From a virus, in IMG/VR virus record IMGVR_UViG_3300022937_000126, positions 1 to 26,355 of that record: a stretch of DNA of 26,355 nucleotides, one strand, 5' to 3'. The translations under genes were made by a program, and so were the position numbers. The notes beneath the pieces are model-generated. The model was not told the DNA's origin. It was given only the letters and a program-made list of their open reading frames with translations, and did no database searches. The stretch's first letter is position 1. The number at the start of each line of letters is the position of its first letter. This document shows, in pieces, positions 25,506 through 26,355 of this stretch.

Positions 25506-25708
25506 TTAACACTCCTTTTGTTTGATTCAATATTGTTTACAAATACCCTAACAAGTCTTGAAACATCAACTTCTTCCCTTTGTAGGGTTTTTGGATTGGT
25601 AAAGATAACTTTACTTTTGTTTGCTTCAAGTTGTATACCTATATTAGAAGCAACCACAATAGCATCATCTGTGTTTTTACGCCAATCATGTGAACTATAC
25701 TCTGTCAT
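25502..25708 (-). CDS. Hypothetical small protein
   Basis: A 68-residue protein (MTEYSSHDWRKNTDDAIVVA, IGIQLEANKSKVIFTNPK, then VDVSRLVRVFVNN), mixed helix and strand. A strong Shine-Dalgarno, AAAGGAGT, lies 5-6 nt before the ATG, in contrast to the promoter-abutted genes elsewhere. It follows the ligase by 14 nt and runs into the membrane protein gene by a 4-nt overlap. Not recognised. Confidence 0.6.
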   Translation of the reverse strand: MTEYSSHDWRKNTDDAIVVASNIGIQLEANKSKVIFTNPKTLQREEVDVSRLVRVFVNNIESNKRSVK

Positions 25709-25722
25709 ATATTACTCCTTTG

Positions 25723-26355
25723 TTATAATTTTTCTCCCACTTCAAAACCTCTAAATCTTAAAAATCTAGGAAATCGTAAACTGTATTCATCTGTTGCATC
25801 TTGATTTTGTGTGATTGCATCTGCTCTGACTTCCACAATCTGCCCAATCAGTTTGTCTTTGTGTTTCCAAAATTCATCTCTGTTGTCATCAGTTAATCCT
25901 GAACCCACATTGGTTTTAATAAACTTGCCTTCATCTGTGCCTTCAACAATTAATGCACCTAATTTACCAACATTACGTCCTGTGCCTTCTTCAACTGCTT
26001 TGACTTCTAAACTGACTTCTATAAAAGGTTTTACTTTCAACCATAAACTTGATCGTTTACATTCGTAAACACCACTAGTTGGTTTTATCATAATACCTTC
26101 ATATCCTTTGTCTATACAAATCTTATTGTAATCAGCAAACTGTTTTTGTCCATCATCATCACTCAAATCCATTTTTACATATTCTACCAATTGTACATTT
26201 GGACCATATTTAAAATTTTCAAGCATTTTTTTTCTATTTGTAATAGGCTGATGACACTTTCCTTTTTTAAAATCTTCTAGAGGCATACAATCAAAAAGAT
26301 TTAATATTGCATCATCAGTCTTTGCACCACTTTTTCTGTGTATTTCTCGCATAAG
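25723..26355 (-). CDS. ATP-dependent DNA ligase, T4-like (5' part outside window)
   Basis: The reading frame is open to the window edge, so the first visible ATG (26352) is probably internal. T4 ligase is 487 residues; about 210 are visible here. KGYEGIMIKP is ligase motif IV and LWLKVKPF motif V of the nucleotidyltransferase domain. VEEGTGRNVGKLGALIVEGT and FIKTNVGSGLTDDNR follow as the OB-fold region, matching T4 gp30 (IKVNAGSGL). The adenylated-lysine motif KxDG lies beyond the edge. The enzyme seals nicks in replication, repair and recombination. The call to T4-type is from the C-terminal similarity. Confidence 0.9.
   Translation of the reverse strand, partial: LMREIHRKSGAKTDDAILNLFDCMPLEDFKKGKCHQPITNRKKMLENFKYGPNVQLVEYVKMDLSDDDGQKQFADYNKICIDKGYEGIMIKPTSGVYECKRSSLWLKVKPFIEVSLEVKAVEEGTGRNVGKLGALIVEGTDEGKFIKTNVGSGLTDDNRDEFWKHKDKLIGQIVEVRADAITQNQDATDEYSLRFPRFLRFRGFEVGEKL

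Noticed and set aside
1-26355. Insertion sequence, integrase or attachment site
   Set aside because: No transposase or integrase motif and no inverted-repeat-bounded segment was found. The tRNA genes are complete and not duplicated at any 3' end.

Overview
The window looks like part of the genome of a T4-like marine myovirus. It is AT-rich, tightly packed, and every gene I can support lies on the minus strand. Genes usually abut or overlap by a few bases (ATGA, TAATG). T4-type signatures are a T4-like ATP-dependent DNA ligase, a DexA-like exonuclease, tail fibre genes, three phage tRNAs and many TATAAATA-like late promoters. The mix of genes (curli-type CsgG/CsgF, ISC-type ferredoxin, UvdE, 2OG-Fe(II) oxygenases, many cyanophage-like small proteins) best fits a phage of a marine alphaproteobacterium such as SAR11, or a cyanophage relative. 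The host cannot be proven from the sequence.

Layout in the direction of transcription (high to low coordinates). 26355-22541: the 3' part of a DNA ligase, then small genes including two single-TM miniproteins, a CDGSH-like Cys/His protein and a 2OG-Fe(II) oxygenase. 22447-17845: a late tail module with a repeat-rich fibre, a long adhesin with a glycine-rich tip, a tail-assembly-chaperone-like protein and a thioredoxin-like protein. 17507-15483: a holin-like membrane protein, tandem SGNH-hydrolase paralogues and a small hypothetical. 15443-13855: DexA-like nuclease and UvdE endonuclease behind a host-type promoter. 13836-3578: a block of about 10 kb whose proteins mostly share a short N-terminal motif resembling the capsid-targeting peptides of T4 internal proteins. 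It includes a superoxide-dismutase-like protein, a 794-residue nucleotidyltransferase/ParB-like/HAD fusion, a protein with a twin-arginine-like motif and several Lys-rich proteins with paired C-terminal cysteines. 3556-1: tRNA-Thr, tRNA-Asn, ferredoxin, sulfotransferase-like, DUF2061-like, 2OG-oxygenase-like, tRNA-Ala, csgF and csgG (cut by the window edge).

Two signals stand out. First, twelve genes in the 13.7-3.8 kb block encode N-termini of the form M-x-hydrophobic-x-[E/D]-hydrophobic, usually followed by an (L/I)xE site like that cut by T4-type prohead protease. I infer a set of proteins packaged in the head and possibly delivered with the DNA, among them an SOD-like enzyme. Second, promoters sit almost on top of start codons. 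Six late-type TAAATA boxes lie exactly 5 nt before ATG, and three sigma70-like promoters end exactly 6 nt before ATG, which predicts leaderless mRNAs in both expression classes. There is no non-coding stretch above 300 bases; the largest (3349-3577) holds two tRNAs and two promoters.
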